In this document: piece by piece, positions 1 to 8,504 of the stretch
Layout: the number at the start of each line of letters is the position of its first letter
Position numbering within the stretch: the first letter of the stretch is position 1
From: Bacillus sp. FJAT-49711
GTDB lineage: Bacteria > Bacillota > Bacilli > Bacillales > Bacillaceae_C
Reading direction: 5' to 3'
DNA length: 64,000 nucleotides
Assembly: GCF_018343715.1 (NCBI RefSeq)
Contig: NZ_JAGYPL010000002.1
Span: 938,364-1,002,363, forward strand
Translations under genes and position numbers: made by a program
The notes under the pieces: generated by a model
The model's database searches: none
Seen by the model: only the letters and a program-made list of their open reading frames with translations
Told to the model about the DNA's origin: nothing

Positions 1-100
1 TGATGTTTATACATCTGCAAATTGGACTTGTGCAGGGCTTTGTGCACATGAATCAGCTATGATGAACGGCAAACACGTTCCATTACCTGTATTTAAATAA
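1..100 (+). CDS. Gfo/Idh/MocA-family oxidoreductase, C-terminal end only
   Basis: Only the last 32 codons lie in the window; the reading frame enters at base 2 and stops with TAA at 98-100. The residues ANWTCAGLCAHESAM align closely with the C-terminus of the oxidoreductase at 4859-6010 (ANWTAAGICAHESAMNGG), so this is very probably a paralogue of that NAD(P)-dependent sugar dehydrogenase family. It probably belongs to the same catabolic locus as the downstream genes. The substrate cannot be judged from this fragment. Confidence 0.75.
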   Translation, partial: DVYTSANWTCAGLCAHESAMMNGKHVPLPVFK

Positions 101-183
101 AACGGTGCCATTTTTCATGAATGAAGAACATTCAGTAGTGTGATTTTATTTTAATTTTTATAAAAAAGTAATGATCAAATAAA

Positions 184-197
184 TGTTGGCGTTTTCA
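184..197 (-). promoter_or_regulatory. possible CcpA cre site upstream of the first hydroxyacid dehydrogenase
   Basis: On the minus strand this reads TGAAAACGCCAACA. That matches the CcpA operator consensus TGWAANCGNTNWCA at all but one defined position (C for T at position 10). It lies about 65 bases upstream of the start codon at 262, a normal place for catabolite repression. It is a single-site match without experimental support, so confidence is moderate. Confidence 0.4.
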
Positions 198-261
198 ATA
201 AAATAATTCAAATATATAAATATTGATTTTACGTCGGAAAATTTAATATAGGAGGAGTTTT

Positions 262-1281
262 ATGAGAACTGTATTAGTTGTACATCCTGATTTTGATGAA
301 GTATGGCCCTTTGCAGCTGATCATTTTCGAAAAGTAATGGAAAGGCTAGGAGAAGTTGAGTTTTACCGTATAGATGATAGTGATGAGAGAAGTATTGTGG
401 AAATAATTCCAAATCCAGAAAGTGTTGCACGATTGATTTCTCTAAGTGTTCCAGTAACAAGCAACGATATCCAACTGTTTGGCTCTTTAAAGGAGGCTGT
501 AATTACACACGGGTATGGTAGTCAATTATCAGATGAGTGCAAGGAACAGCTCGAGCAAAAAGGAGTACGTATTTATAACCAGCCTGGTGAAGGATTCTGG
601 GGTCAGTCAGTATCGGAATTTGCTCTTGGATTAACTATTTGTGGCTTAAGACGCATCCCGCAAACACATCATGAGATAATTACAAGCCTGGATCCATGGG
701 ACTATAACCCCCCTGAAAATAGAGGACGTCCTAGTGCTAAAGGACAACAATTTGGAGATAACGCTAATTTCTCAAATGGTACGATACAAGGCAAAAGAGT
801 TCGTATAGTTGGTGCAGGAAATATTGCTAGTCGCTATGCAAGTTTCGTCAACTTTTTGGGGGCTGATGTCGCTAGTTGGGATCCCTATGCTAGTGAACCG
901 TGTTTTCATCGTTCAGGTTCCCGAAAAGAATGGCATTTAGAGGAACTTGTAAAAGATGCGGAAATTTTTGCCCCTATGGTGCCATTGACTAAATCTACAG
1001 AAGGATTAATCACTGCAGATCATATACGGGCGTTGCCAAATGGTTGCTTAGTCATCCTTGCTACTAGGGCAGGGATATGTGATGTGCCGACTTTAAGGGA
1101 GAGAGTATTAGCTGATGAATTAAGTTTAGCGGCGGATGTTTTTGATATTGAACCACTTCCACTTAATGATCCATTGCTAGGTAGACATAATGTAGTTCAC
1201 ACCCCGCATAATGCCGGGCGGACTATTGATGCCAATAGACTTTGGGCAGATAAATTAGCAGAACAATTTTTACCTCTATGA
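262..1281 (+). CDS. D-2-hydroxyacid dehydrogenase family protein
   Basis: A 339-residue NAD-dependent dehydrogenase that would interconvert a 2-hydroxyacid and its 2-keto acid in the cytoplasm. The Rossmann motif GAGNIA is at residues 184-189. The catalytic triad expected for the family is present: Arg269 in ATRAG, Glu297 in DIEPLP and His316 in TPHNAG. The ATG follows the strong ribosome binding site AGGAGGAG at 251-258. It is slightly longer than typical members, with an insertion around residues 148-172 before the nucleotide-binding domain. It sits between a truncated sugar oxidoreductase and a sugar ABC importer, so it probably handles a carbohydrate-derived acid. The substrate is unknown. 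Confidence 0.88.
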   Translation: MRTVLVVHPDFDEVWPFAADHFRKVMERLGEVEFYRIDDSDERSIVEIIPNPESVARLISLSVPVTSNDIQLFGSLKEAVITHGYGSQLSDECKEQLEQKGVRIYNQPGEGFWGQSVSEFALGLTICGLRRIPQTHHEIITSLDPWDYNPPENRGRPSAKGQQFGDNANFSNGTIQGKRVRIVGAGNIASRYASFVNFLGADVASWDPYASEPCFHRSGSRKEWHLEELVKDAEIFAPMVPLTKSTEGLITADHIRALPNGCLVILATRAGICDVPTLRERVLADELSLAADVFDIEPLPLNDPLLGRHNVVHTPHNAGRTIDANRLWADKLAEQFLPL

Positions 1282-1401
1282 TCTGATGAAATAATTTTTA
1301 AGCAAACTAGGAAACTATGTTGAGGAAATGCTGAAAATAATTCAGACATTAGATAACGTAAAGGAGGATTTGAACCGAAAAGATAATTTGTATTGCCTAC
1401 T

Positions 1402-1416
1402 TTGGAAACGGTTACT
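1402..1416 (+). promoter_or_regulatory. CcpA catabolite-responsive element (cre)
   Basis: The sequence TTGGAAACGGTTACT fits the cre consensus WTGNAANCGNWNNCW at every defined position. It lies 63 bases upstream of the GTG start of the sugar-binding lipoprotein gene, where CcpA binding would block transcription of the importer operon while a preferred sugar is present. The match is read directly from the sequence; binding is inferred. Confidence 0.7.
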
Positions 1417-1478
1417 TATTGATTTAGGCAAAGCTTCATATATCTGCAGTATAAAAAAGGGACTTGGGAGGAATAGCA

Positions 1479-2741
1479 GTGAAAAGACTAATATTTGGCA
1501 CCTTCTTGTTGATTGTTGGAATCTTTCTATCCGCTTGTGGTTCTGATAATACCACTGGCGAGAAAGACGGAAAAGTTGTAATACAAATGGCTGTAAGTGG
1601 AAGTAATGCTGAAATAAAAATAAGAGAGGATACCGCAGATGCATTTATGAAGGAAAACCCAAATATAGAGATAGAATGGGTTGACCTTGGTGATCAACGT
1701 TTTGAGAAGACTTTGACCCTGATATCAGGTGGAAATTCTCCAGACATCTTATACCTAAATGAGTGGGTACCAGCTTTAGCCAAGCGTGATGTATTAATGC
1801 CGTTAGATGATTTAATGACTGCTGACTCAGAGTTTAATATAGACGATTTTTATGAAGGATTGATTGATGGAAATCGATATAAAGAAAACATTTATGCACT
1901 TCCTCAAGAGGTTTCTCCAATGATTATGTATTACAATAAGGATCTTTTTGATGAAGCAGGGGTCCCATATCCAAATGATAATTGGACTCAAGAAGAGTTT
2001 CTCGAGACTGCTATGAAACTTACAAACCCTGAGAAAAAACAATATGGATTTCGTTTAGATTATTGGTATGGTCAAACCCTTGGATGGGTTTATAGAAATG
2101 GAGGCAATATATTAAAAGAAGATGGCACAAAAACTGGACTTGATTCTATTGGTGCTCTTAAGGCATTCGAATTCCTGAATGAAATTGTGAAAAAAGGAAT
2201 ATCACCTAATCCGGCTGAAATGGAAGCAGCGGGTCAAGGTGCTGATGCTCAATTCAGAAACCAGCAAGTGGCGATGTTTAGTGCAGGATTATGGATGTTG
2301 CCACCATTTAAAGACGAGCCGCTTAATTTTAATTGGGATGTTGTTTCTATGCCTAGAGCTGAAAATCAAAATGTAACAGCAGGGATATTGAATTGGGGAA
2401 TCTCCAAGCAAACAAAGCATAAAGAAGAAGCATGGAAGGTTCTGAAATATTTTGTTGGCCATGAAGGGATGAAGATAGTAGCTGAAAGCCATATGGCATT
2501 ACCAGGATCAAAGGATGAGGCTGCAAATCAGATAATTATAGATTCAGGGTTTCCTGAAAATGTAAAAGCATTTGTAGATAGTGCTCCAAATGTAGTAATG
2601 GACGGATTTACAAGTCCATACACCACTGAAATTTCAGAAACAATGGGTCCGGAAATAGAAAAAATGTTACTAGGCAACCAGACTCCAGAAGAAACTCAGA
2701 ATATTTTAGTAGAAAAGATAGATGCTATATTAAGTCAGTAA
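1479..2741 (+). CDS. sugar ABC transporter substrate-binding lipoprotein (family 1)
   Basis: A secreted, membrane-anchored binding protein that would capture an oligosaccharide or monosaccharide for the two permeases encoded just downstream. The GTG at 1479 is chosen because GGGAGGA at 1466-1472 overlaps the further-upstream TTG and is well spaced for the GTG. The mature protein follows a signal peptide with lipobox LSAC and lipidated Cys20. The body has the usual family-1 features, including ILYLNEWVPALAKRDVLMPL and the hinge region MYYNKDLFDEAGV. No ATPase gene accompanies it. A cre site lies upstream. The ligand cannot be predicted. Confidence 0.9.
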   Translation: MKRLIFGTFLLIVGIFLSACGSDNTTGEKDGKVVIQMAVSGSNAEIKIREDTADAFMKENPNIEIEWVDLGDQRFEKTLTLISGGNSPDILYLNEWVPALAKRDVLMPLDDLMTADSEFNIDDFYEGLIDGNRYKENIYALPQEVSPMIMYYNKDLFDEAGVPYPNDNWTQEEFLETAMKLTNPEKKQYGFRLDYWYGQTLGWVYRNGGNILKEDGTKTGLDSIGALKAFEFLNEIVKKGISPNPAEMEAAGQGADAQFRNQQVAMFSAGLWMLPPFKDEPLNFNWDVVSMPRAENQNVTAGILNWGISKQTKHKEEAWKVLKYFVGHEGMKIVAESHMALPGSKDEAANQIIIDSGFPENVKAFVDSAPNVVMDGFTSPYTTEISETMGPEIEKMLLGNQTPEETQNILVEKIDAILSQ

Positions 2742-2779
2742 AATATAAAAAACATAATTTTAAATAAGGTGGTGAAGGG

Positions 2780-3664
2780 ATGCCGACATTGCGTGCTATT
2801 ACGAATAAGGAGTCATTTTGGGGGTATGTTTTTATTACCCCCATTATGATAGGTTTCTTTTTATTTATGTTATATCCATTGCTTGCTTCTCTATCTCTTA
2901 GTCTAACAAAATCAGATGGAATTACCCCAGCTACTTTTATAGGAATAAAAAATTATCAAATGCTAATAACGGATGAACGATTTATTAATTCCTTGTTGGT
3001 TACATTAGTTTATGTCGTAGGTACTGTTCCGATGGGGGTAGCATTAGCTTTATTGGTTGCGTTGCTGCTGAATCAAAAAATTCGATTTATTCATTTATAT
3101 AGGACCGCATACTTTATTCCTTACATTACTTCTATGGTGGCAGTTGCCACTGTATGGAAGTGGCTCTATAACACAGACTATGGACTTATTAACGGTTTCC
3201 TATCTCAATTAGGATTATTTGAGCCGCCATGGTTATCTAAACAAGGATGGGCAATGCTTTCTATAATCATTATGAGTATTTGGAAGGGCCTTGGTTTTAA
3301 TTTAGTTATCTTTTTGGCAGGTTTGCAAAATATTTCTCCATCCATGTATGAAGCCGCGAAAATAGATGGTGCTAATGCTTTTCAAAGATTCTTTTATATT
3401 ACAATTCCATTATTACGGCATACGACATTGTTTGTTATGGTAATGGCGATTATAGGTTCTTTTCAGGTATTTGATCAAGTTTTCGTTATGACAAATGGCG
3501 GTCCAGCTAATTCGACTTCAGTCATAGTTTACTATGTATATCAAAATGCTTTTTTATTTTTTAAACAAGGTTACGCATCTGCAATGGCTTACGTTTTATT
3601 TGCAATCATCTTTGTTGCCACATGGATTCAACTAAAAATTTCCAATAGGAAAGATGTGATATAG
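2780..3664 (+). CDS. sugar ABC transporter permease, MalF type
   Basis: A 294-residue inner-membrane subunit with about six transmembrane helices, the first at roughly residues 17-40. The cytoplasmic EAA loop that docks the ATPase reads EAAKIDGANA at residues 191-200. The start ATG follows GGTGGTGAAGGG. It lies 38 bases after the binding-protein gene and 14 bases before the second permease, so the three form one transport unit. A shared MsmX-type ATPase encoded elsewhere is probably used. Confidence 0.93.
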   Translation: MPTLRAITNKESFWGYVFITPIMIGFFLFMLYPLLASLSLSLTKSDGITPATFIGIKNYQMLITDERFINSLLVTLVYVVGTVPMGVALALLVALLLNQKIRFIHLYRTAYFIPYITSMVAVATVWKWLYNTDYGLINGFLSQLGLFEPPWLSKQGWAMLSIIIMSIWKGLGFNLVIFLAGLQNISPSMYEAAKIDGANAFQRFFYITIPLLRHTTLFVMVMAIIGSFQVFDQVFVMTNGGPANSTSVIVYYVYQNAFLFFKQGYASAMAYVLFAIIFVATWIQLKISNRKDVI

Positions 3665-3678
3665 GGGGGAGATGCTAC

Positions 3679-4566
3679 ATGAATAAAGTTCTTAAAAGTG
3701 AACGCGATTCCATCATTTTATTAAAAAGAAATCAGGGAGTTAATATTAAAAAGGTGATTGCAAAAATACTTTTGCATTTCTTTCTAATCGCTTCATCTTT
3801 TATTATGATAATTCCTTTTTGGTGGATGATATCAAGTTCTTTAAAATCAACAAATGAAATGTTCATGTTTCCGCCAACATGGATTCCAGCTCAAATAATG
3901 TGGGAAAACTATATTTATATGTTTGAAAGTGCCCCTTGGGGAATTTATTTCTTCAACTCATCAAAAGTAACAATTTTAGTTGTTATTGGTCATTTGATTG
4001 TAAGCTCTATGGGGGCTTATGCATTTGCGAGGCTAAAGTTTCGGGGAAGGAATATTCTATTCTATTGCCTATTGGCAACAATGATGATTCCCTACCATGT
4101 TACAATGATCCCAACATTTAAGTTATTACGTCTTTTGGGATGGCTAAATACTCATTTTGCATTAATTATCCCTCCACTATTTGGAGCATTTGGCCTGTTT
4201 TTATTACGACAATTTTTCTTGAGTATTCCCAAGGATTTGGAGGATGCAGCAAGAATAGATGGTGCGAGTTATCCTAGAATTTTTATCAATATAATTTTGC
4301 CGATTTCTTTACCCGCTTTAACAACGCTAGCTATTTTTACATTTATGGGACAATGGAATGATTTCTTGGCACCATTGATATACATCAATGATGATCATTT
4401 AAAGACACTGACACTGGGGTTAGCGACATTCCAAGGAACCTATACCACCCAATGGAATTACATGATGGCTGGTGCATTTATTGTTTTGCTACCTATTATA
4501 ATCATTTATATTTTTGCCCAACGTTACTTTATTGAAGGCGTAATGATGAGTGGACTAAAGGAATAA
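3679..4566 (+). CDS. sugar ABC transporter permease, MalG type
   Basis: The second integral-membrane subunit of the importer, 295 residues, with six predicted helices and the EAA-loop sequence EDAARIDGAS near residues 188-197. It starts at ATG after AGGGGGGAGA. Compared with most MalG homologues it has about 20 extra polar N-terminal residues before the first helix (near residues 30-50). It is the last transport gene of this cluster. The following 292 bases separate it from the oxidoreductase gene. Confidence 0.93.
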   Translation: MNKVLKSERDSIILLKRNQGVNIKKVIAKILLHFFLIASSFIMIIPFWWMISSSLKSTNEMFMFPPTWIPAQIMWENYIYMFESAPWGIYFFNSSKVTILVVIGHLIVSSMGAYAFARLKFRGRNILFYCLLATMMIPYHVTMIPTFKLLRLLGWLNTHFALIIPPLFGAFGLFLLRQFFLSIPKDLEDAARIDGASYPRIFINIILPISLPALTTLAIFTFMGQWNDFLAPLIYINDDHLKTLTLGLATFQGTYTTQWNYMMAGAFIVLLPIIIIYIFAQRYFIEGVMMSGLKE

Positions 4567-4858
4567 TAGCAATTTAGCATCGGTTTATAGTAATTGCAAG
4601 GTAATAGCATCAGTTATCGATAAAAGGAATTACTATTCTATACCTATCTACAGTGACTTGGGTTACTGGTTTTACTTGGAATATTGACAGTTCAGTAGTT
4701 ATTGATTAGGTGTCAACATCCCTTATCAAATTTTATTAAGCTATATGAAAGTGAAAGATTCTATTAAGATGTTGATTATCTGTGCCCTATACTTACTTAC
4801 ACTTTCGATAGTTGGATATGTGTAAAGTATGAAATATAAGGGGAGGAAAAAAGAAAAT
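4567..4858. other. intergenic region between permease and oxidoreductase genes
   Basis: No convincing gene is present in these 292 bases. A TTGACA at 4684-4689 could be a -35 element, but no good -10 follows at 16-18 bases (TAGGTG at 4707). The next gene may therefore have its own weak or activator-dependent promoter, or may be transcribed from the transport operon. I see no clear terminator hairpin after the permease. Confidence 0.4.
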
Positions 4859-6010
4859 ATGGTGGAGAAAAAAGTTAACATTGCCGTCGTCGGTTTAAAC
4901 TTTGGAGCACAATTTGCTCCAATCTATCAATTACATCCTGATGTAGAAGTGGTAGGCATCTGTGATACAAATGAGGATTTATTAAATGAATATGGAGATA
5001 AATTTGGATTTAAAGAACGTTATACTAGTCTTGATCAAGTTCTAAACTCTGGTAAGTATGATGCGGTTCACTTATTGACACCGATACATTCTCATGCTCG
5101 GCCAACTCTAGATGTGTTAAACGCAGGGTTGCATTGTGCCTGTGCTGTTCCAATGGCTACTGCTCTTGAGGAGTTAGAAGCCATAGTCGAGGCTCAAAAA
5201 ATAAGTGGAAAGAATTATATGATGATGGAGACAGCAATATATACATATCAATATCTCCATGCTAAAGAAATGAAATCTAAAGGAGAGTTCGGGCAAATCC
5301 AATTTTTGAGGGGAGCACATTATCAGGATATGGAAAACTGGCCGGATTATTGGATGGGTCTACCACCTATGCATTATGCAACTCATGCCATTGCACCTCT
5401 ACTTGCTATTAGTGAAGCACGTGCAATTAAGGTTCACTGTTTTGGCTCGGGGAGTATGAGAGAAGAACTTCAGCAGCAATATAATAACCCTTACCCGATT
5501 GAAACGGCCATATTTCAATTAGATAAAGAAAATTTATGTGCTGAGGTTACTCGTTCCTTATTTAATACTGCTAGAGATTATATGGAAAGCTTTAATGTTT
5601 ATGGTGAAAATTCTTCCCTAGAGTGGCATATCGAACAGGAACCTCTTCATTTGTTTCAAATGGGCCCACTTCCTCAGGAGGGGTGGAGAAAGATTCAACA
5701 TAAGGAAGTTAGGGCGGTCGCGCGACCTGAATTACTGCCAACGGAAATTTCTAAATATATGGAACATCACGATCACCTTGAAGAAAATAATCCACATATT
5801 TCTGTCCTTCAGGGCGAAGCGCATCACGGATCCCATCCACACCTTGTACATGAATTTATAAGAAGTATCGTTGAAAAGAGAAAGCCGTTTGTGGATGCGG
5901 TAACAGCGGCTAATTGGACTGCCGCAGGCATTTGCGCCCACGAATCTGCCATGAATGGCGGGGTGGGAGTTGATATTCCTGTCTTTGAAGGGAGTCCTTT
6001 GACGAAGTAA
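4859..6010 (+). CDS. Gfo/Idh/MocA-family oxidoreductase with altered active-site motif
   Basis: A 383-residue protein with an N-terminal Rossmann domain (IAVVGLNFGAQ near residues 8-18) and the C-terminal alpha/beta domain of sugar dehydrogenases. The ATG at 4859 is preferred over the one at 4829, because AGGGGAGG at 4839-4846 lies between the two. The family's canonical EKP motif, whose lysine binds substrate and cofactor, is replaced: the equivalent stretch reads CAVPMATALEE. The glycine-rich loop is also non-standard. It may use different chemistry or have lost dehydrogenase activity. It is 18 bases upstream of the ADP-ribosylglycohydrolase-like gene and surely co-transcribed. Confidence 0.85.
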   Translation: MVEKKVNIAVVGLNFGAQFAPIYQLHPDVEVVGICDTNEDLLNEYGDKFGFKERYTSLDQVLNSGKYDAVHLLTPIHSHARPTLDVLNAGLHCACAVPMATALEELEAIVEAQKISGKNYMMMETAIYTYQYLHAKEMKSKGEFGQIQFLRGAHYQDMENWPDYWMGLPPMHYATHAIAPLLAISEARAIKVHCFGSGSMREELQQQYNNPYPIETAIFQLDKENLCAEVTRSLFNTARDYMESFNVYGENSSLEWHIEQEPLHLFQMGPLPQEGWRKIQHKEVRAVARPELLPTEISKYMEHHDHLEENNPHISVLQGEAHHGSHPHLVHEFIRSIVEKRKPFVDAVTAANWTAAGICAHESAMNGGVGVDIPVFEGSPLTK

Positions 6011-6028
6011 AAGAAGGAGGGAAATAAA

Positions 6029-8197
6029 TTGGAAAAGGTAGCAGAGAAGTTAAACCGATCTTATATAATACCAGATGACTATATTGAAAAAGTTTACGCT
6101 GGGTGGTTAGGGAAGGTTATTGGGGTTCGTCATGGAGCAAATATTGAAGGATGGACATACGAACAAATAGAAAGAGCGTTTGGTGATATTACAAACTATC
6201 CACATGATTTTAAAAATTTTGCAGCTGATGATGATACGAACGGCCCTGTTTATTTTCTTCGAGCTTTAGAGGATTACACTCACACTCGTGAGATAACAGC
6301 TGAACAAATAGGCAATACCTGGCTCAATTATGCCCCGGATGGTCATGGATTTTACTGGTGGGGTGGTTATGGAGTGTCAAGTGAGCATACCGCTTATATG
6401 AACTTAAAAAATGGAATTCCGGCTCCACAATCGGGATCTATTGAACAAAATGGTGCAACTATAGCTGAACAAATCGGTGGGCAAATTTTTATTGATGTAT
6501 GGGGATTGATTGCTCCAAATCAACCCGAATTGGCCGCAGAGTATGCTGCAAAAGCTGCTAGTGTTTCGCATGATCGGAATGGAATTTATGGTGGTCAATT
6601 CATAGCAGCATGTGTAGCAAAAGCTTTTTCAGAAAAAGACATTGGTAAAATTATTGAAACTGGTTTAAGCGTTATTCCAGGGGACTCCGAATATACAAGA
6701 ATGGCAAGAGCTATAATAAATTACTATGAAAAGAATCCGGAAAATTGGAGAGATTGTTTTAAATACGTAAAAGCTAACTTTGGCTATGATCGTTATCCTG
6801 GAGTCTGTCACATTATCCCAAATAGTGCCGTAATCGTTCTATCATTATTATATGGAGAAGGAGACTTCTCAAAGTCAATCAATATTTGTAATATGTGCGG
6901 TTGGGATACCGACTGTAATGTGGCGAATGTAGGAACGATTATGGGTGTTAGGAATGGATTAGAAGGGATTAGTCCTCATTGGAGAGAGCCTATCAATGAT
7001 TTTCTATGCTGCTCAGGTGTGATTGGAACACTCAATATATTAAATATACCTGAATATGCGCTTTATACTGCTAATTTAGGGTATAAAATAGCCGAGGAAA
7101 AGCCTAATCAATTATGGAGCAAGATTATAGCAGGTAAAACACCAACTTTTCATTTTCAATTGCCTGGATCGACACATGCATTTCGTACAGATGCAGTTGC
7201 AAATACAAAAGGATCTTTAATGAAAACTGTAAATACCGAGGAAACAGCGAAGACAGGTACCCGCTCATTAAAATTAACCATTGATCGAGTAAGGGCAGGA
7301 AATCCTTATCACCTTTATCATCAAACATATTATCGTCCAGATGATTTTAATGATAGTAGGTATGACCCCGAATTTTCCCCAATACTCTATCCGGGTCAAA
7401 CAGTTACAGCAACAGTTAGTCAGTCAAAAGAAAACCATGTTGGGGCTAGAGCGCGTCTTTATGTGAAAGATGGCAACCATAACCAATTACATTATGGGGA
7501 ATGGTATGATCTTCCAGGAGATGAATGGATAGATTTGAGCTTTAATACACCATATATGGAAGGTGCTTGTTTGGAAGCAGCGGGAATTGAATTTATAACA
7601 TTAGAATCCTTATATTCTCCTGCAGTCTTTTATTTAGATTGCATGGATTTAACGGGGACCCCCCATTACAAGCTTCTATTTGAAAAGGAAAGACTCGAAA
7701 AGTGGACTTTTCTTCGTGAATCGGTAAGCCAGTTCACACATTTACGTGGACTCTGGACATTAGAAAAAGGGGAATTAAGTGGTAGTTACTCAGGTGAACC
7801 CGCTGAATGCTATACAGGGGATTTGAAATGGAAAGATTATTCCCTTGAAGCAAGTGTGATTCCAAAACTAGGAGATGATCATCGTGTACTCTTCCGTGTT
7901 CAGGGAGGTATTCGTTCCTATGCAGTAGGATTAACATCAAACAATACTATCACTTTATTTAAAAACAATAATGGATATGAAGTATTAGCTACTGCAGATT
8001 ATTATTGGGAAAATGATAAGGAATACATTTTCAATATAAAAATTGTTGAAAACAAAATTTCTGTTTCCATCAACGAAAACCATTTAATAAGTTTTGAGGA
8101 TACACAATCACCATATCTCACAGGTCAAATTGGATTTGGTAATTCGAATGGCAGCCATACACATTTTAAATGTTTTACTGTACAAGGTATTATTTGA
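6029..8197 (+). CDS. ADP-ribosylglycohydrolase-family protein with C-terminal beta-sandwich domains
   Basis: A 722-residue protein starting at TTG, supported by AAGGAGG at 6014-6020, eight bases upstream. Residues 18-345 form an ADP-ribosylglycohydrolase-like helical domain with both metal-binding signatures: DDDT at 67-70 and GWDTDCN at 291-297. Residues of about 370-540 and 540-722 look like two beta-sandwich domains, the last resembling concanavalin-A-like or 3-keto-disaccharide-hydrolase folds. There is no signal peptide, so it should act in the cytoplasm. Its position after a sugar importer and an oxidoreductase suggests hydrolysis of an imported N- or O-glycoside rather than of ADP-ribosylated protein. 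This role is inference. Confidence 0.82.
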   Translation: MEKVAEKLNRSYIIPDDYIEKVYAGWLGKVIGVRHGANIEGWTYEQIERAFGDITNYPHDFKNFAADDDTNGPVYFLRALEDYTHTREITAEQIGNTWLNYAPDGHGFYWWGGYGVSSEHTAYMNLKNGIPAPQSGSIEQNGATIAEQIGGQIFIDVWGLIAPNQPELAAEYAAKAASVSHDRNGIYGGQFIAACVAKAFSEKDIGKIIETGLSVIPGDSEYTRMARAIINYYEKNPENWRDCFKYVKANFGYDRYPGVCHIIPNSAVIVLSLLYGEGDFSKSINICNMCGWDTDCNVANVGTIMGVRNGLEGISPHWREPINDFLCCSGVIGTLNILNIPEYALYTANLGYKIAEEKPNQLWSKIIAGKTPTFHFQLPGSTHAFRTDAVANTKGSLMKTVNTEETAKTGTRSLKLTIDRVRAGNPYHLYHQTYYRPDDFNDSRYDPEFSPILYPGQTVTATVSQSKENHVGARARLYVKDGNHNQLHYGEWYDLPGDEWIDLSFNTPYMEGACLEAAGIEFITLESLYSPAVFYLDCMDLTGTPHYKLLFEKERLEKWTFLRESVSQFTHLRGLWTLEKGELSGSYSGEPAECYTGDLKWKDYSLEASVIPKLGDDHRVLFRVQGGIRSYAVGLTSNNTITLFKNNNGYEVLATADYYWENDKEYIFNIKIVENKISVSINENHLISFEDTQSPYLTGQIGFGNSNGSHTHFKCFTVQGII

Positions 8198-8401
8198 ATT
8201 TTAGGGAAAGTTAAATTAGGTAATTTTGGAATTTGACCTTCAGATATTGATCAAATCAATCATTAAACAGACAGGCTTCAGAGTCTGGTTGAAGATATGA
8301 TTCGAAATGCCCAATTAATAATGGTTCAATTAACGCTGCAACAATGGAACAACTAATTGCTAACAGAATCTCCTTTAGCTCTACTAATCTTCTACCGAAT
8401 A
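8198..8401. other. intergenic region with no supported gene
   Basis: This stretch lies between the convergent ADP-ribosylglycohydrolase-like gene and the LuxR-type gene. Short open stretches exist, for example a plus-strand frame over about 8293-8397, but all lack a start with a ribosome binding site and I do not recognise them. They could be relics of a decayed gene or chance frames. Confidence 0.4.
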
Positions 8402-8453
8402 ATAAAAAACTGTGTAAGTAAGAAACCGTACGCATTCCTTACTTACACAGTTA
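8402..8453 (-). terminator. rho-independent terminator of the LuxR-type gene
   Basis: A perfect 15-bp stem is formed by AACTGTGTAAGTAAG (8408-8422) and CTTACTTACACAGTT (8438-8452) with a 15-base loop. Read on the minus strand it is followed by a T-run (complement of 8404-8409). It lies about 50 bases beyond the minus-strand stop codon at 8505. It may also stop plus-strand transcripts from the preceding operon, but the plus-side T-tract is poor. Confidence 0.8.
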
Positions 8454-8504
8454 ATTTACACTCCAAGAAACCTTATGGGATCGAAAATATCATTCGCTTA
8501 TTCT

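Noticed and set aside
4684-4716. TTGACA and TGTCAA as a promoter or operator before the oxidoreductase
   Set aside because: No acceptable -10 element follows and the 6-base arms are too short and far apart to rise above chance.
8230-8400. Protein-like stretches in two frames as a decayed gene
   Set aside because: They cannot be joined into one recognisable family and have no start; kept only as a remark on the intergenic region.
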